From: DASZMX01 sp035551475
Lineage (GTDB): Bacteria; Verrucomicrobiota; Verrucomicrobiia; Limisphaerales; Palsa-1400
Direction of reading: 5' to 3'
DNA: 64,000 bases
Assembly (NCBI GenBank): GCA_035551475.1
Contig: DASZMX010000046.1
Location: forward strand, 18,912 to 82,911
Below, in pieces: positions 34,449-43,634 of this stretch. Position 1 is the stretch's first letter. Each line of letters begins with the position of its first letter. The translations under genes were made by a program, and so were the position numbers. The notes under the pieces are model-generated. The model did not search any database. It was not told the origin of the DNA and saw nothing but the letters and a program-made list of their open reading frames with translations.

Positions 34449-35432
34449 ATGTCGCGGATCTATAATAACGTCGTCGAAACTGTTGGGCGGACTCCTCTCG
34501 TGCGCCTCAATCGCGTCACCGCCGGGGTGGACGCCACAGTCCTGCTGAAGTGCGAATTCTTCAATCCTCTGGGCAGTGTCAAAGACCGCATCGGCATGGC
34601 CATGATCGAGGACGCGGAAAAGCGCGGCATTCTGAAAAGCGACACCGTCATCGTCGAGCCGACCAGCGGCAACACCGGCATCGCGCTGGCTTTCGTCGCC
34701 GCGGCCAAGGGTTACAAGCTCATTCTCACCATGCCGGATACGATGTCCCTGGAGCGGCGGACGCTCCTGGCCATGCTCGGCGCAAAGTTGGTGTTGACGC
34801 CTGGGCCCGAGGGCATGAAAGGCGCCATCGCCCGCGCCGAACAAATCGCGCACGAGACGCCCAACTCCTGGATTCCCCAGCAATTTGACAATCCCGCCAA
34901 TCCGGAAATCCACCGCAAAACCACCGCCGAGGAAATCTGGGCGGACACGGATGGCAAGGTGGACATTTTAATTTCGGCCGTCGGCACGGGCGGCACCATC
35001 ACCGGCTGCGTGGAAGTCATCAAAGCCCGCAAGCCCTCCTTCCAGGCCATCGCCGCGGAGCCGAAGGATTCTCCTGTCATTTCGCAGGCCCTTGCCGGCC
35101 AGCCGCTCAAGCCCGGACCGCACAAAATCCAGGGCACCGGCGCCGGGTTCATCCCGAAAAATTTGCATTTGAAGGACAGCAAGGGCAATCCGCAGATCGT
35201 CGAATGCGTGCAGGTCAGCAACGATGATTCCTTCGCCATGGCGCGCCGTCTCGCCAAGGAAGAAGGTCTGCTGGTCGGCATTTCCACCGGGGCCAATGTG
35301 GTGGCCGCGCTCGAAGTGGCGCGCCGTCCGGAGAACAAGGGAAAAATGATTGTCACGATCGCCTGCTCCACCGGCGAACGCTATTTGAGCACGGCGTTGG
35401 CCGCCGAGGCGCGCGCGGAAGTCGGCGGTTGA
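34449..35432 (+). CDS. cysK: Cysteine synthase A
   Basis: PLP enzyme making cysteine from O-acetylserine and sulfide. 327 residues from the ATG at 34449; the longer reading from 34338 has an unrelated N-terminal tail. Motifs: TVGRTPLVRLNRV, FFNPLGSVKDRIG with the PLP lysine in SVKDR, PTSGNTGIALAFVAAAKGY, VGTGGTITGCVEV and LVGISTGANVVAALEVA. The inverted repeat just upstream suggests sulfur-responsive control. No cysE is adjacent. Confidence 0.96.
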   Translation: MSRIYNNVVETVGRTPLVRLNRVTAGVDATVLLKCEFFNPLGSVKDRIGMAMIEDAEKRGILKSDTVIVEPTSGNTGIALAFVAAAKGYKLILTMPDTMSLERRTLLAMLGAKLVLTPGPEGMKGAIARAEQIAHETPNSWIPQQFDNPANPEIHRKTTAEEIWADTDGKVDILISAVGTGGTITGCVEVIKARKPSFQAIAAEPKDSPVISQALAGQPLKPGPHKIQGTGAGFIPKNLHLKDSKGNPQIVECVQVSNDDSFAMARRLAKEEGLLVGISTGANVVAALEVARRPENKGKMIVTIACSTGERYLSTALAAEARAEVGG

Positions 35433-35626
35433 GCGGCGGAAAAAAGTAGTTGCAATTTTCAAGTTTGGCCTAAATATTAGCTACGTTGAAGGTCTGACCG
35501 AGGTGCGCGCGAGTTTACGCCTATTGAGACGCAACGGTCCTCCAAAATTCTGAGTTCCTAAAGAATTGATTATTCGGGGTTATATCGACCAAGACCTTCT
35601 CACGTTTTGGAAAACACACTATCACT

Positions 35627-36772
35627 ATGAGTAACGCGCCTGGCGCTACGTCCAACGACCGGCCACCCGCCGACAAAGGGGCCGGTTTTCTTGAAATTTC
35701 CGAGAAGGGCTTTGGCTTTCTCCGCACCAAGGAAAACAACTATCATCCCAAGCCCAGCGATATTTTTGTCACCCCTGACACGATCAAGCGCAATTTCCTC
35801 CGCGAAGGCTGTCACGTTTACGGTGAAACGCAGCCGCCGCACCGCGGCAACAGCCCCCAGTTGCGCACCGTCGAAAAAGTCAACGATCAGCCCTTCGACG
35901 CCTACACCAAGAACGTCCGTTTCGAGAACCTCACCACCATCGATCCCATCGAGAAAATCAATCTCGAGACCGCGCCCGATCTCCTCGAAACCCGCATCAT
36001 CGATCTCGTCACTCCCATCGGCAAAGGCACCCGCGGCTTGATCGTCGCCCCGCCGCGCACCGGCAAGACCACCATTCTCAAACAGATCGCCAACGCCGTC
36101 ACCGCCAACCATCCGGAAGTTTATACGATGGTTCTTTTGATTGACGAACGTCCCGAGGAAGTCACGGACTTCCAACGTTCCGTCAAGGCCGAGGTGGTCG
36201 CCTCCTCCAACGATCAGGACCTCGAAACCCACGTGCGCCTGTCGCGCTTCACCATCGAGCGCTGCCGCCGCATGGTCGAAAGCGGGCGCGATGTTTTTGT
36301 TTTGCTTGACTCCATCACCCGCGTCGCCCGCGCCTACAACAGCGTGCATGGCGGCAGCGGACGCACCATGACGGGCGGCGTGGATGCGCGCGCCCTCGAA
36401 ATTCCGCGCAAGATGTTCGCCTCCGCGCGCAAGATCGAGGAAGGCGGCTCTCTCACCATCATCGCCACGGCGCTGGTGGACACCGGGTCGCGCATGGACG
36501 AGTTGATTTTCCAGGAATTCAAGGGCACCGGCAACATGGAGCTCATTCTTGAGCGCAAGCTCGCCGAACGCCGCTTGTTCCCCGCCCTCGACATTCCCAA
36601 GAGCGGCACCCGCAAGGAGGAAAAGCTTTTCCCGGCCAAGAACATCGAGTCCATCCGCAAACTTCGCCGCATGATGGTGGACCTCAATCCGGTCGAAGCC
36701 ATGGAGACGCTCAGCGCCGCCTTGAAAAAGCACAAGACCAACGACGAATTGCTCGCCAAGATTGGCGTGTGA
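35627..36772 (+). CDS. rho: Transcription termination factor Rho
   Basis: 381 residues. The N-terminal RNA-binding domain (18-100) has the cold-shock-like GFLEISEKGFGFLRTKENNY and the RNP-like DIFVTPDTIKR. The ATPase core has Walker A APPRTGKTT (141-149), with Arg where many Rho have Lys, and Walker B-region VLLIDERPEEVTDFQRSVKA. Further motifs are LLDSITRVARAYN, GGVDARALEIPRKMFASARK and ELILERKLAERRLFPALDI. It lacks the long basic N-terminal insert seen in some phyla. The 194-base gap upstream is empty and AT-richer than average; Rho is commonly autoregulated through its leader. Confidence 0.97.
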   Translation: MSNAPGATSNDRPPADKGAGFLEISEKGFGFLRTKENNYHPKPSDIFVTPDTIKRNFLREGCHVYGETQPPHRGNSPQLRTVEKVNDQPFDAYTKNVRFENLTTIDPIEKINLETAPDLLETRIIDLVTPIGKGTRGLIVAPPRTGKTTILKQIANAVTANHPEVYTMVLLIDERPEEVTDFQRSVKAEVVASSNDQDLETHVRLSRFTIERCRRMVESGRDVFVLLDSITRVARAYNSVHGGSGRTMTGGVDARALEIPRKMFASARKIEEGGSLTIIATALVDTGSRMDELIFQEFKGTGNMELILERKLAERRLFPALDIPKSGTRKEEKLFPAKNIESIRKLRRMMVDLNPVEAMETLSAALKKHKTNDELLAKIGV

Positions 36773-36791
36773 TCCTCGGCCCCGCTGCGTG

Positions 36792-37787
36792 ATGAAACGC
36801 CGCCCCCGCCCGGTTCGCGAGACGCTGCAAAGCCGTCCGCCCATGGAGCGGATGCTGCGCATCCACCAGGCCATTCTCGCGGGAAAGTTTCCCAATTGCA
36901 CCCGGCTCGCCCGCGAGATGGAGGTCAGCTCCAAATCCATCGGGCGCGACATCGAATTCATGCGCGACCGGCTCAAAATGCCGATCGCCTACGACGAGGC
37001 TCGCTGGGGCTATTATTATACCGAGGAAGTCGCCAACTTCCCGACCATGCAAATCACCGAGGGCGAAATGTTCGCCCTGCTCGTGGCCGAAAAAGCCCTG
37101 CAACAATATCGCGGCACCACCTTCGAGGCGCCGCTCATCAGCGCTTTCAAAAAAATGGCCGCGTCGCTGCCAGACACCATCTCGCTCAACATGGCGGATT
37201 GGGGCAACACCATTTCCTTTCGCACCCGCGCCGAGCCCATTCTCGACCTGAAGGTTTTTGATTTGCTGTCGCGGGCGGCCGCGCAACGTCAACAATTGAA
37301 ATTAACCTACCGCAAGCCCGGTCGGCGCGACACGGAAATCCGCATCGTCGATCCATGCCACCTCGCCAACATCAACGGCGAATGGTTTCTTTTTGCGTGG
37401 TGCCATTTGCGCAAGGACATCCGCACTTTTGCGCCCGCCCGCATTCAGGCGGTGGAGTTGACCGGCGAGACTTTCGCGCGCCCGCAAAAATTCTCCCTGG
37501 AAAAAAGGCTGCGTGACAGTTTCGGCGTTCAATCCGGCCACGAGAAAATCGAAGTGGTCATTCGCTTCAACGAATTGGTCAGCGATTACATTCGTGAAAA
37601 GAAATGGAATGATTCCCAGCGTTTGCAGGAGCTGCCCGACGGCGGCGTGGAATTGTCCATGACGCTTTCCGGTCTCGCAGAAGTGGAGCGCTGGGTCTTG
37701 AGCTGGGCGGGAAACGCCCGCGTCGTGCGGCCGCCCGAGCTCGCCGCGCGTGTCAAACAAGCCGCCGAAGCCATCCTCAAGGCTTGA
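36792..37787 (+). CDS. WYL-domain transcriptional regulator
   Basis: 331 residues from the ATG at 36792. Residues about 14-75 form a helix-turn-helix of the DeoR-like type (LRIHQAILAGKFPNCTRLAR, then SSKSIGRDIEFMRDRLKMPI). Residues about 150-240 are the WYL domain, ending IRIVDPCHLANINGEWFLFA and WCHLRKDIRTFAPARI. A C-terminal WCX region ends in AEVERWVLSWAGNARVV. WYL proteins often sense nucleic-acid or nucleotide ligands; the target is unknown. The tail overlaps convergent queD by 11 bases. Confidence 0.9.
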   Translation: MKRRPRPVRETLQSRPPMERMLRIHQAILAGKFPNCTRLAREMEVSSKSIGRDIEFMRDRLKMPIAYDEARWGYYYTEEVANFPTMQITEGEMFALLVAEKALQQYRGTTFEAPLISAFKKMAASLPDTISLNMADWGNTISFRTRAEPILDLKVFDLLSRAAAQRQQLKLTYRKPGRRDTEIRIVDPCHLANINGEWFLFAWCHLRKDIRTFAPARIQAVELTGETFARPQKFSLEKRLRDSFGVQSGHEKIEVVIRFNELVSDYIREKKWNDSQRLQELPDGGVELSMTLSGLAEVERWVLSWAGNARVVRPPELAARVKQAAEAILKA

Positions 37788-38145
37788 CCGCCGGACCATC
37801 GTAAACGCACCGCGCCGTGCAGGTTTCCGCCACGACCACCTCCGTCAGGAGCGGCAGACGCGGCCGCAATTGCTCCCAAATCCAGACGGCAATATTTTCG
37901 CTCGTCGGATTTTCCAGGCCCGGGATTTCGTTCAGATAATTGTGGTCCAACTTTTCCCAGATGGGGCGGAAGGCCTCGCTCATATCCGCATAATCCATCA
38001 CCCAGCCCAGCCGCGGATCGCACTCGCCGCGCACCGCGATTTCCGCCTTGAAACTATGGCCGTGCAAACGCCGGCATTTGTGCCCGGACGGCAGGTGCGG
38101 CAGCAGATGCGCCGCTTCAAATTGAAATGTCTTGCGCAGTTCCAT
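37777..38145 (-). CDS. queD: 6-carboxytetrahydropterin synthase QueD
   Basis: 122 residues from the ATG at 38145; an in-frame GTG at 38148 is the only alternative. Zinc ligands H13, H28 and H30 lie in FEAAHLLPHLPSGHKCRRLHGHSF-type spacing, with the catalytic C24. Later motifs are GWVMDYADM, LDHNYLNEIPGLENPTSENI and VAETCTARC. The queuosine pathway enzyme makes 6-carboxytetrahydropterin from dihydroneopterin triphosphate. It is the third gene of a tight luxE-luxC-queD operon, an unexpected partnership. Confidence 0.93.
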   Translation of the reverse strand: MELRKTFQFEAAHLLPHLPSGHKCRRLHGHSFKAEIAVRGECDPRLGWVMDYADMSEAFRPIWEKLDHNYLNEIPGLENPTSENIAVWIWEQLRPRLPLLTEVVVAETCTARCVYDGPAVKP

Positions 38146-38148
38146 CAC

Positions 38149-39507
38149 TTATTTTTCCCAATCACACCATGTCAACAAATCTCCCAGCGCCGGCCGGCCG
38201 TCATGCCGCCAGGCCAGCGGCGGATTTTGCATTTCGCCGAGCGGACAAATCCGCCGCGCCCCCCAGCGCGCCAGGCGCTGCGCCAGTTCCGCCGTCTCCA
38301 GGGCGCCGCAGGCCAGTCCCACCGTCGAGACCCGATCGCGGACCAATTCCGCGCCTTGCAGCGCCGTTTCCAAATTCGGAGCCGCCTTAACGTAAACGAA
38401 ACGGTTCAGGCAGGAAACCTGGAAACGCGGCTCGTGCTCGAGAATCACCGTCCAGGCCGTGGATTCCGGGCTGGCCCACATTTTAGTCTCCAGCGAATGC
38501 GCGGCGCGCACTTCGTAAAACGCCCGCCGTTGCGCGATGGCCGCCGCCTCGCGCGGGGGCAAGACGCCGCGCGGATGCGTCTGCTCCATCGCCGCCAAAG
38601 CTTCGGCCAGCGCGGACGCAAAACCTTCCGCATCCGCCGCCCCGCCAGTTTCCACATAGATATCATGCGGCGACAGGCAGCCTTGCTGGTCCCATGCCGC
38701 CACGGCCCGCGCCGCCTCTTTCGCCACATCCTGCGGCCGCCGCTCCAACGCTTCCCGGGTCACATAGCCAAAACTCACGCGCGTTCCATAGCCCACGAAC
38801 CGCGCCTGCGCAGGCGCTCGTCGCCGCACCGAGGCCAGCGTTTCGTCGCTGCCCGTCACCACCACGCAATCGCTTTCCGCAAATAGCGCCGCCTCCAGAT
38901 GTTCCGCGCCGCCTTTCCAGGTGGCGACTTCCACGCAGGCGCCCAGCTTGGCTTCCGCCTCATAAAGCGAATGCGCGAACAACCGCGGCAGCAGCGTTTG
39001 CCCCGAGGCGCATTTGACGAATTGCGCGGAGCGCGCCAGCAGCCCCAAAACCATTTGCGCCAGCGTGGCGCTGGGAATATTTCCTGGCGCAATGTGCGCG
39101 AGCAATCTCGGCCCCTGCGCCCACGCCATGCGACGGTCCGACATGTCATCCGGCGACGCCTGAAATTCATCCAGCCGATAAACCTGCCCCAGTTCCTGCC
39201 GCAGCAGCGCCTCCAGATTTTCCACCGTCAATTGGCGGAAAAATAAATCCAGGCCGTGCGCCAAGGCCGCCTCGGAAAAACCGGTCGCCGCCGGCCCCGC
39301 CTCCAGCGCCATTTGGCGAAACGGCGAATCCGCCGCCAGCCATTCGCGGCCCACCTTGTCAAGTATCCGGATAATGTGCTTGGTGGGACGCGCCTCCAAA
39401 TAGTGCGCGCGATTGCGTTTCAGCGTCTGGCACGCCTCCGTGATCAGCCCCGCCGTCAATTCGGCTTCCGGGGGCAAATCCGCCATAAAATAGTTGGGCA
39501 AATCCAT
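38149..39507 (-). CDS. luxC: LuxC-like acyl-CoA/acyl-enzyme reductase
   Basis: 452 residues. NADPH-dependent reductase that turns an activated acyl group into an aldehyde. Characteristic LuxC segments: LLAHIAPGNIPSATLAQMVL, FVKCASGQTLLPRLFAHSLY, VVVTGSDETLASVRRR, and the active-site region AAWDQQGCLSPHDIYVE with nucleophile C277. The start is 1 base from the luxE stop and the stop is 3 bases before queD. No luciferase (luxAB) or thioesterase (luxD) is present, so the aldehyde must serve another purpose. Confidence 0.9.
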   Translation of the reverse strand: MDLPNYFMADLPPEAELTAGLITEACQTLKRNRAHYLEARPTKHIIRILDKVGREWLAADSPFRQMALEAGPAATGFSEAALAHGLDLFFRQLTVENLEALLRQELGQVYRLDEFQASPDDMSDRRMAWAQGPRLLAHIAPGNIPSATLAQMVLGLLARSAQFVKCASGQTLLPRLFAHSLYEAEAKLGACVEVATWKGGAEHLEAALFAESDCVVVTGSDETLASVRRRAPAQARFVGYGTRVSFGYVTREALERRPQDVAKEAARAVAAWDQQGCLSPHDIYVETGGAADAEGFASALAEALAAMEQTHPRGVLPPREAAAIAQRRAFYEVRAAHSLETKMWASPESTAWTVILEHEPRFQVSCLNRFVYVKAAPNLETALQGAELVRDRVSTVGLACGALETAELAQRLARWGARRICPLGEMQNPPLAWRHDGRPALGDLLTWCDWEK

Positions 39508-39508
39508 G

Positions 39509-40573
39509 TCAGATTGTCATCAGCGAGCACCCGCGCGGCTCCGCCGCCGTCGCGCGCCCCATCAGCTCGAAACCTTCGCCGCGCCGCACCGCCACATCAC
39601 TCGTTTGCACGGCCAGGACCGACCGCACATTCGCCAAATCCAAAACCCGCACCATCCCCGCCTCGCCCTCCGCCACCAGCCGCCCCGTTTCCGGCGAGAT
39701 CAGCTGCGCCCGGGCCCAGGGTGGAAAATGAAACACGCCGCCACTCCCGCCCACGGTTCGATCATACGCCTGCGAGCTTAATTCGCTCATGCCGTACTCA
39801 GATATAATATGCGACTCCGCCAGCCGCAGCCGCCGGCGCATCAATTCGTGCAGCTCAACTTTGGACATTTCACGCGAGCGCCCCTTATACCCGCCCGTTT
39901 CCAGCGCGCGCGAACCGGGCGGCAGCGGCAGCCGCCCCACCTTGTCCAGCAAGTGCACAAATCCATACGCCGTCCCCATGATCGCGACCGGCCCGGCGCT
40001 CTCGCGCGCGGCGCGCTCCACCTGCGCCGCATCCACTTCCCACGCGCCATCCGCCCCGACCAACCCCGCCGTGGCGACCGTCCGCCACGGAAACGTCTCC
40101 GCAATCGTGTCAAACATATACGCCAACGATGAATGAGGCGCCGCCGCCCGCCCCGGCGTCAGGAGGATCAGTGTCAAAGCCGCGCTATCCGGGAGGAAGT
40201 GGCGGCCAAACCATCCCAGCAACGACACTTCATAAATCCGCAACGATGCCGCGGCATGAAAATGGCGGCTGCGATTCTCGGCCGTCGTTCCGCTGGAATA
40301 GAACACCGTCGCGCGCTCCGCCGCCGGCAAACTCGTCACTTCAAATTCCTTGAAAGCCTCTGTCGGCAGCGCGGGAATTTCCTTCCAGTCCTTCACGCTG
40401 CCCGGCGTCGCGCCGCGGCGGCGGCAAAGACTTTGGTAAACCGGCACATGCTCAAACTGGAGCGTGAACAACTCGAGCGCCAGGCGATTAAACGCGGTTT
40501 CATCCGCGCTGGCTTGCGCCATGAATGCTTTCAACCGCTCGCCATATCCCGTAAATGCGCGTTCGGCCTCCAT
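39509..40573 (-). CDS. luxE: LuxE-like acyl-protein synthetase
   Basis: 354 residues from the ATG at 40573, preceded by GGAGAAAAATTG; the reading from 40654 adds 27 unconserved residues. ATP-dependent acyl activating enzyme (LuxE/AMP-ligase fold). Motifs: VPVYQSLCRRRG, IPALPTEAFKEFEVTSLPAA, the P-loop-like FYSSGTTAENRSRH, ALETGGYKGRSREMSKVELH, and SEYGMSELSSQAYDRTVGG. The distal region (RVLDLANVRSVLAVQTSD) binds the adenylate. It probably feeds acyl groups to the adjacent LuxC. It heads the minus-strand operon. Confidence 0.9.
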   Translation of the reverse strand: MEAERAFTGYGERLKAFMAQASADETAFNRLALELFTLQFEHVPVYQSLCRRRGATPGSVKDWKEIPALPTEAFKEFEVTSLPAAERATVFYSSGTTAENRSRHFHAAASLRIYEVSLLGWFGRHFLPDSAALTLILLTPGRAAAPHSSLAYMFDTIAETFPWRTVATAGLVGADGAWEVDAAQVERAARESAGPVAIMGTAYGFVHLLDKVGRLPLPPGSRALETGGYKGRSREMSKVELHELMRRRLRLAESHIISEYGMSELSSQAYDRTVGGSGGVFHFPPWARAQLISPETGRLVAEGEAGMVRVLDLANVRSVLAVQTSDVAVRRGEGFELMGRATAAEPRGCSLMTI

Positions 40574-40734
40574 CAATTTTTCTCCGCTGGACGAGCCGCT
40601 TTCTCGATTTTCATGCTCGTTTGATTCTGGCACAACCACCGGCCTGGATGCCATCCCGGAATAAATTCACCCTTTGACTTCCCGTCCACTTTAAGCCACT
40701 TTCCCGAATCTGAGTCCGAAACGGGACTGTTTTC

Positions 40735-43527
40735 ATGGGTAAAGCATTAATCATTGCGGAAAAACCGTCGGTCGCCTCGGATATTGCCAAGGCCCTCGGC
40801 GGCTTTGAACGCTTTGGCGAATATTTCGAAAGCGATCGCTTTGTCCTTTCGTCGGCCGTGGGGCATTTGCTCGAATTGATCGTGCCCGATGGCGTGGAGG
40901 TCAAACGCGGCAAATGGAGTTTCGCCAATCTCCCGGTTATTCCCCAGCATTTTGATCTGCGCCCCATTGAGAAAACCGAAGACCGCCTCAAAGTCCTGCT
41001 CAAGTTGATCAAACGCAAGGATGTCGATCGCCTCATCAATGCGTGCGACGCCGGGCGCGAAGGCGAATTGATTTTCCGCCACATCACCCAGCACGCAAAG
41101 GCCAAACAGCCCATCCAGCGCCTGTGGCTTCAATCCATGACGCCCGCGTCCATTCGCGAAGGATTTTCCGCCCTGCGCGACGACGCCACGATGCTGCCGC
41201 TGGCCGACGCCGCCGTCTGCCGTTCGGAGGCGGATTGGCTGGTGGGCATCAATGGCACGCGCGCCATGACGGCGTTCAATTCCAAGACCGGCGGGTTTCA
41301 TTTGACAACCGTTGGGCGCGTCCAGACGCCCACCCTTGCCATTGTGGTGGAGCGCGAGGAGAAGATTAAGAAATTTGTGCCGCGCGATTACTGCGAGCTG
41401 CACGGCACGTTCGCAGCGCAGGCGGGCGAATATCCCGGGCGCTGGTTCGATGAGCAATTTGCCCGCGAGAAAAAAGACGCCGATCCCGATTTGAAGCCCG
41501 AACGCATCTGGGACCGGGCCAAGGCCGAGGCGATCCGCGCCAAATGCCTGGGCCAGCCGGGCATTGTCACCGAGGAAACCAAGCCTTCCACCCAGCTTTC
41601 GCCCCTGCTCTACGACTTGACGAGCCTGCAGCGCGAAGCCAACGGGCGCTTCGGCTTTTCCGCCAAGAATACCCTCGGGCTCGCCCAGGCTTTATACGAG
41701 CGCCACAAGGTCCTCACCTATCCTCGAACCGATTCCCGCGCGCTGCCGGAAGATTATATTGACACCGTGCGCGCCACGCTGGAAATGCTGAAAGGCTCCG
41801 GCTACAGCGCGTTTGCCGGCGAGATTCTCCAGCGCCAATGGGTGCGCCCCAACAAGCGCATCTTCAATAACGAAAAAATTTCCGACCACTTTGCCATCGT
41901 TCCCACGACCATCGCGCCCAAAAGCCTGAGCGAACCCGAGCAAAAGCTTTACGATCTGGTCACCAAACGGTTTCTCGCCATTTTTTATCCCGCGGCGGAG
42001 TTTCTCGTTTCCACTCGCATCACGCGCGTCAAGGAAGAGCCTTTCAAATCAGAAGGCAAAGTCATGGTCAACGCCGGGTGGATGACCGTCTATGGGCGCG
42101 AGGCGCAGGGTGACGATCAAACCCCCGCCCTTGTGCCGGTGCAGGCGAACGAGTCGGTGCGCACCACGAACATCGAATTGCACGCCACCCAGACCAAACC
42201 GCCGCCGCGCTACACGGAAGCGACGCTTTTGTCCGCCATGGAAGGCGCCGGCAAACTGCTGGAAGATGAGGAGCTGCGCGAAGCCATGAGTCAAAAAGGC
42301 CTCGGCACGCCCGCCACGCGCGCCTCCATTATCGAAGGCCTGCTCTTCGAGAAATATCTTTTGCGCAACGCGCGCGAGCTGCAACCGACGCCCAAGGCGT
42401 TTTCCTTGATCACCCTTTTGCGCGGCCTGGAAATCCCGGAATTATCTTCGCCCGAATTAACCGGCGACTGGGAATATCAACTAAAACAGATGGAGCGCGG
42501 CCTGCTCGCCCGCCCCGCTTTCATGCGCCAGATCGAGGAGATGACGCGCCACATCGTCGCCAAGGCCAAGGGCCATGAAAGCGACACCGTCCCGGGCGAT
42601 TACGGCGAACTCAAAGTCCCCTGCCCCAAATGCGGCGGGCCGATGAAGGAGAATTACAAAAAATTCCAATGCCAGAATTGCGATTTCGCCCTCTGGAAAA
42701 TTGTCGCCGGGCGTCAATTCGAAATTCCTGAGATCGAAGAACTCATCACCAAACGCGTCATCGGCCCCTTGCAAGGTTTCCGCAGCAAAATGGGCCGTCC
42801 GTTTGCCGCCCTCATCAAGTTGACTCCCGAGCTGAAGCCGGAATTTGATTTTGGCCAGCAAAATGAAAACGGCGATGGCGCCGCGGAAAATGTCGATTTC
42901 ACCGGCCAGGAGCCGTTGGGCAAATGCCCCAATTGCGGCTCGCCCGTTTATGAGAGCGGGATGAATTATATTTGCGAAAAGGCGGCGCGCCGCGGCGATT
43001 GCAAATTCCGCACCGGCAAAATCATCCTCCAGCGGAACATCGAGCCCGATCAAATCCGCAAGCTCCTGGCCACCGGCAAGACCGATTTAATTGACAAATT
43101 TATCTCCAAGAAAGGACGGCCCTTCAAGGCGTTCCTCGTCGTCACCCCGGAGAAAAAAGTCGGCTTCGAGTTTGAGCCGAAAGGGCCGCGCAAGTCACCC
43201 GGCGCAAAAAAAGAGCCTGCCGCCAAAATCGATCTCAGCCAGGCCCCAGCAGTCGCCAAATGCCCGATCTGCGGCGGCAAAGTCCTGGAAACCCCAGAGA
43301 TTTACGTCTGCGAAAACTCGCAAGCCGCCAAGAAGCCCTGCAAGTTTAAAGTCGGAAAACTCGTCGCGCAACAACCGGTTGACCACGTTCAACTGAACAA
43401 GCTCATCGCCGACGGACGCACGGATTTGCTCACCAAATTCATTTCCAAAGCCGGCCAGCCTTTCTCCGCCTTCCTCGTGCTGGACGACTCCAACAAAGTC
43501 AATTTCGAGTTCCCGCCGCGGGATTAA
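40735..43527 (+). CDS. topB: Type IA topoisomerase III-like with tandem C-terminal repeats
   Basis: 930 residues. The Toprim domain has E9 (EKPSVA) and D105-E109 in NACDAGREGELIFR. Y329 in VLTYPRTDSRALP is the DNA-linking tyrosine. The central topo IA domains are complete to about residue 620. The C-terminus is long: a zinc block CPKCGGPMKENYKKFQCQNC, then three similar repeats of about 100 residues, each with a K-G-R-P-F/G-Q-P-F-x-A-x-L motif. Two further Cys4 blocks (CPNCGSPVYESGMNYICEKA and CPICGGKVLETPEIYVCENS) lie between repeats. This resembles TopB-type enzymes of the kind seen in many bacteria. Confidence 0.93.
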   Translation: MGKALIIAEKPSVASDIAKALGGFERFGEYFESDRFVLSSAVGHLLELIVPDGVEVKRGKWSFANLPVIPQHFDLRPIEKTEDRLKVLLKLIKRKDVDRLINACDAGREGELIFRHITQHAKAKQPIQRLWLQSMTPASIREGFSALRDDATMLPLADAAVCRSEADWLVGINGTRAMTAFNSKTGGFHLTTVGRVQTPTLAIVVEREEKIKKFVPRDYCELHGTFAAQAGEYPGRWFDEQFAREKKDADPDLKPERIWDRAKAEAIRAKCLGQPGIVTEETKPSTQLSPLLYDLTSLQREANGRFGFSAKNTLGLAQALYERHKVLTYPRTDSRALPEDYIDTVRATLEMLKGSGYSAFAGEILQRQWVRPNKRIFNNEKISDHFAIVPTTIAPKSLSEPEQKLYDLVTKRFLAIFYPAAEFLVSTRITRVKEEPFKSEGKVMVNAGWMTVYGREAQGDDQTPALVPVQANESVRTTNIELHATQTKPPPRYTEATLLSAMEGAGKLLEDEELREAMSQKGLGTPATRASIIEGLLFEKYLLRNARELQPTPKAFSLITLLRGLEIPELSSPELTGDWEYQLKQMERGLLARPAFMRQIEEMTRHIVAKAKGHESDTVPGDYGELKVPCPKCGGPMKENYKKFQCQNCDFALWKIVAGRQFEIPEIEELITKRVIGPLQGFRSKMGRPFAALIKLTPELKPEFDFGQQNENGDGAAENVDFTGQEPLGKCPNCGSPVYESGMNYICEKAARRGDCKFRTGKIILQRNIEPDQIRKLLATGKTDLIDKFISKKGRPFKAFLVVTPEKKVGFEFEPKGPRKSPGAKKEPAAKIDLSQAPAVAKCPICGGKVLETPEIYVCENSQAAKKPCKFKVGKLVAQQPVDHVQLNKLIADGRTDLLTKFISKAGQPFSAFLVLDDSNKVNFEFPPRD

Positions 43528-43623
43528 CCCTCGCCTTCATATTCCGGGACAGAATGGCATAACGATTGCTCATTCCTCCCTAAAATCACTTTTAGCCTTT
43601 AGCCTTTGGCCCTCACCATTTAA

Positions 43624-43629
43624 TATAGT
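43624..43629 (+). promoter_or_regulatory. -10 element TATAGT just before the HEAT-repeat gene
   Basis: TATAGT, five of six consensus bases, ends 5 bases before the ATG at 43635. No Shine-Dalgarno sequence is present and the -35 region is weak. The preceding gap from 43528 holds a short direct repeat, TTAGCC-TTTAGCC-TTTGGCC (about 43591-43610), but no gene. Confidence 0.4.
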
Positions 43630-43634
43630 GCGTC

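Noticed and set aside
35600..36976. Minus-strand open frame of about 460 codons over rho
   Set aside because: rho on the plus strand is unambiguous.
40655..40734. Short AGTCC/GGACT hairpin before the topoisomerase gene
   Set aside because: A five-base stem is within chance expectation and has no clear position relative to a promoter.
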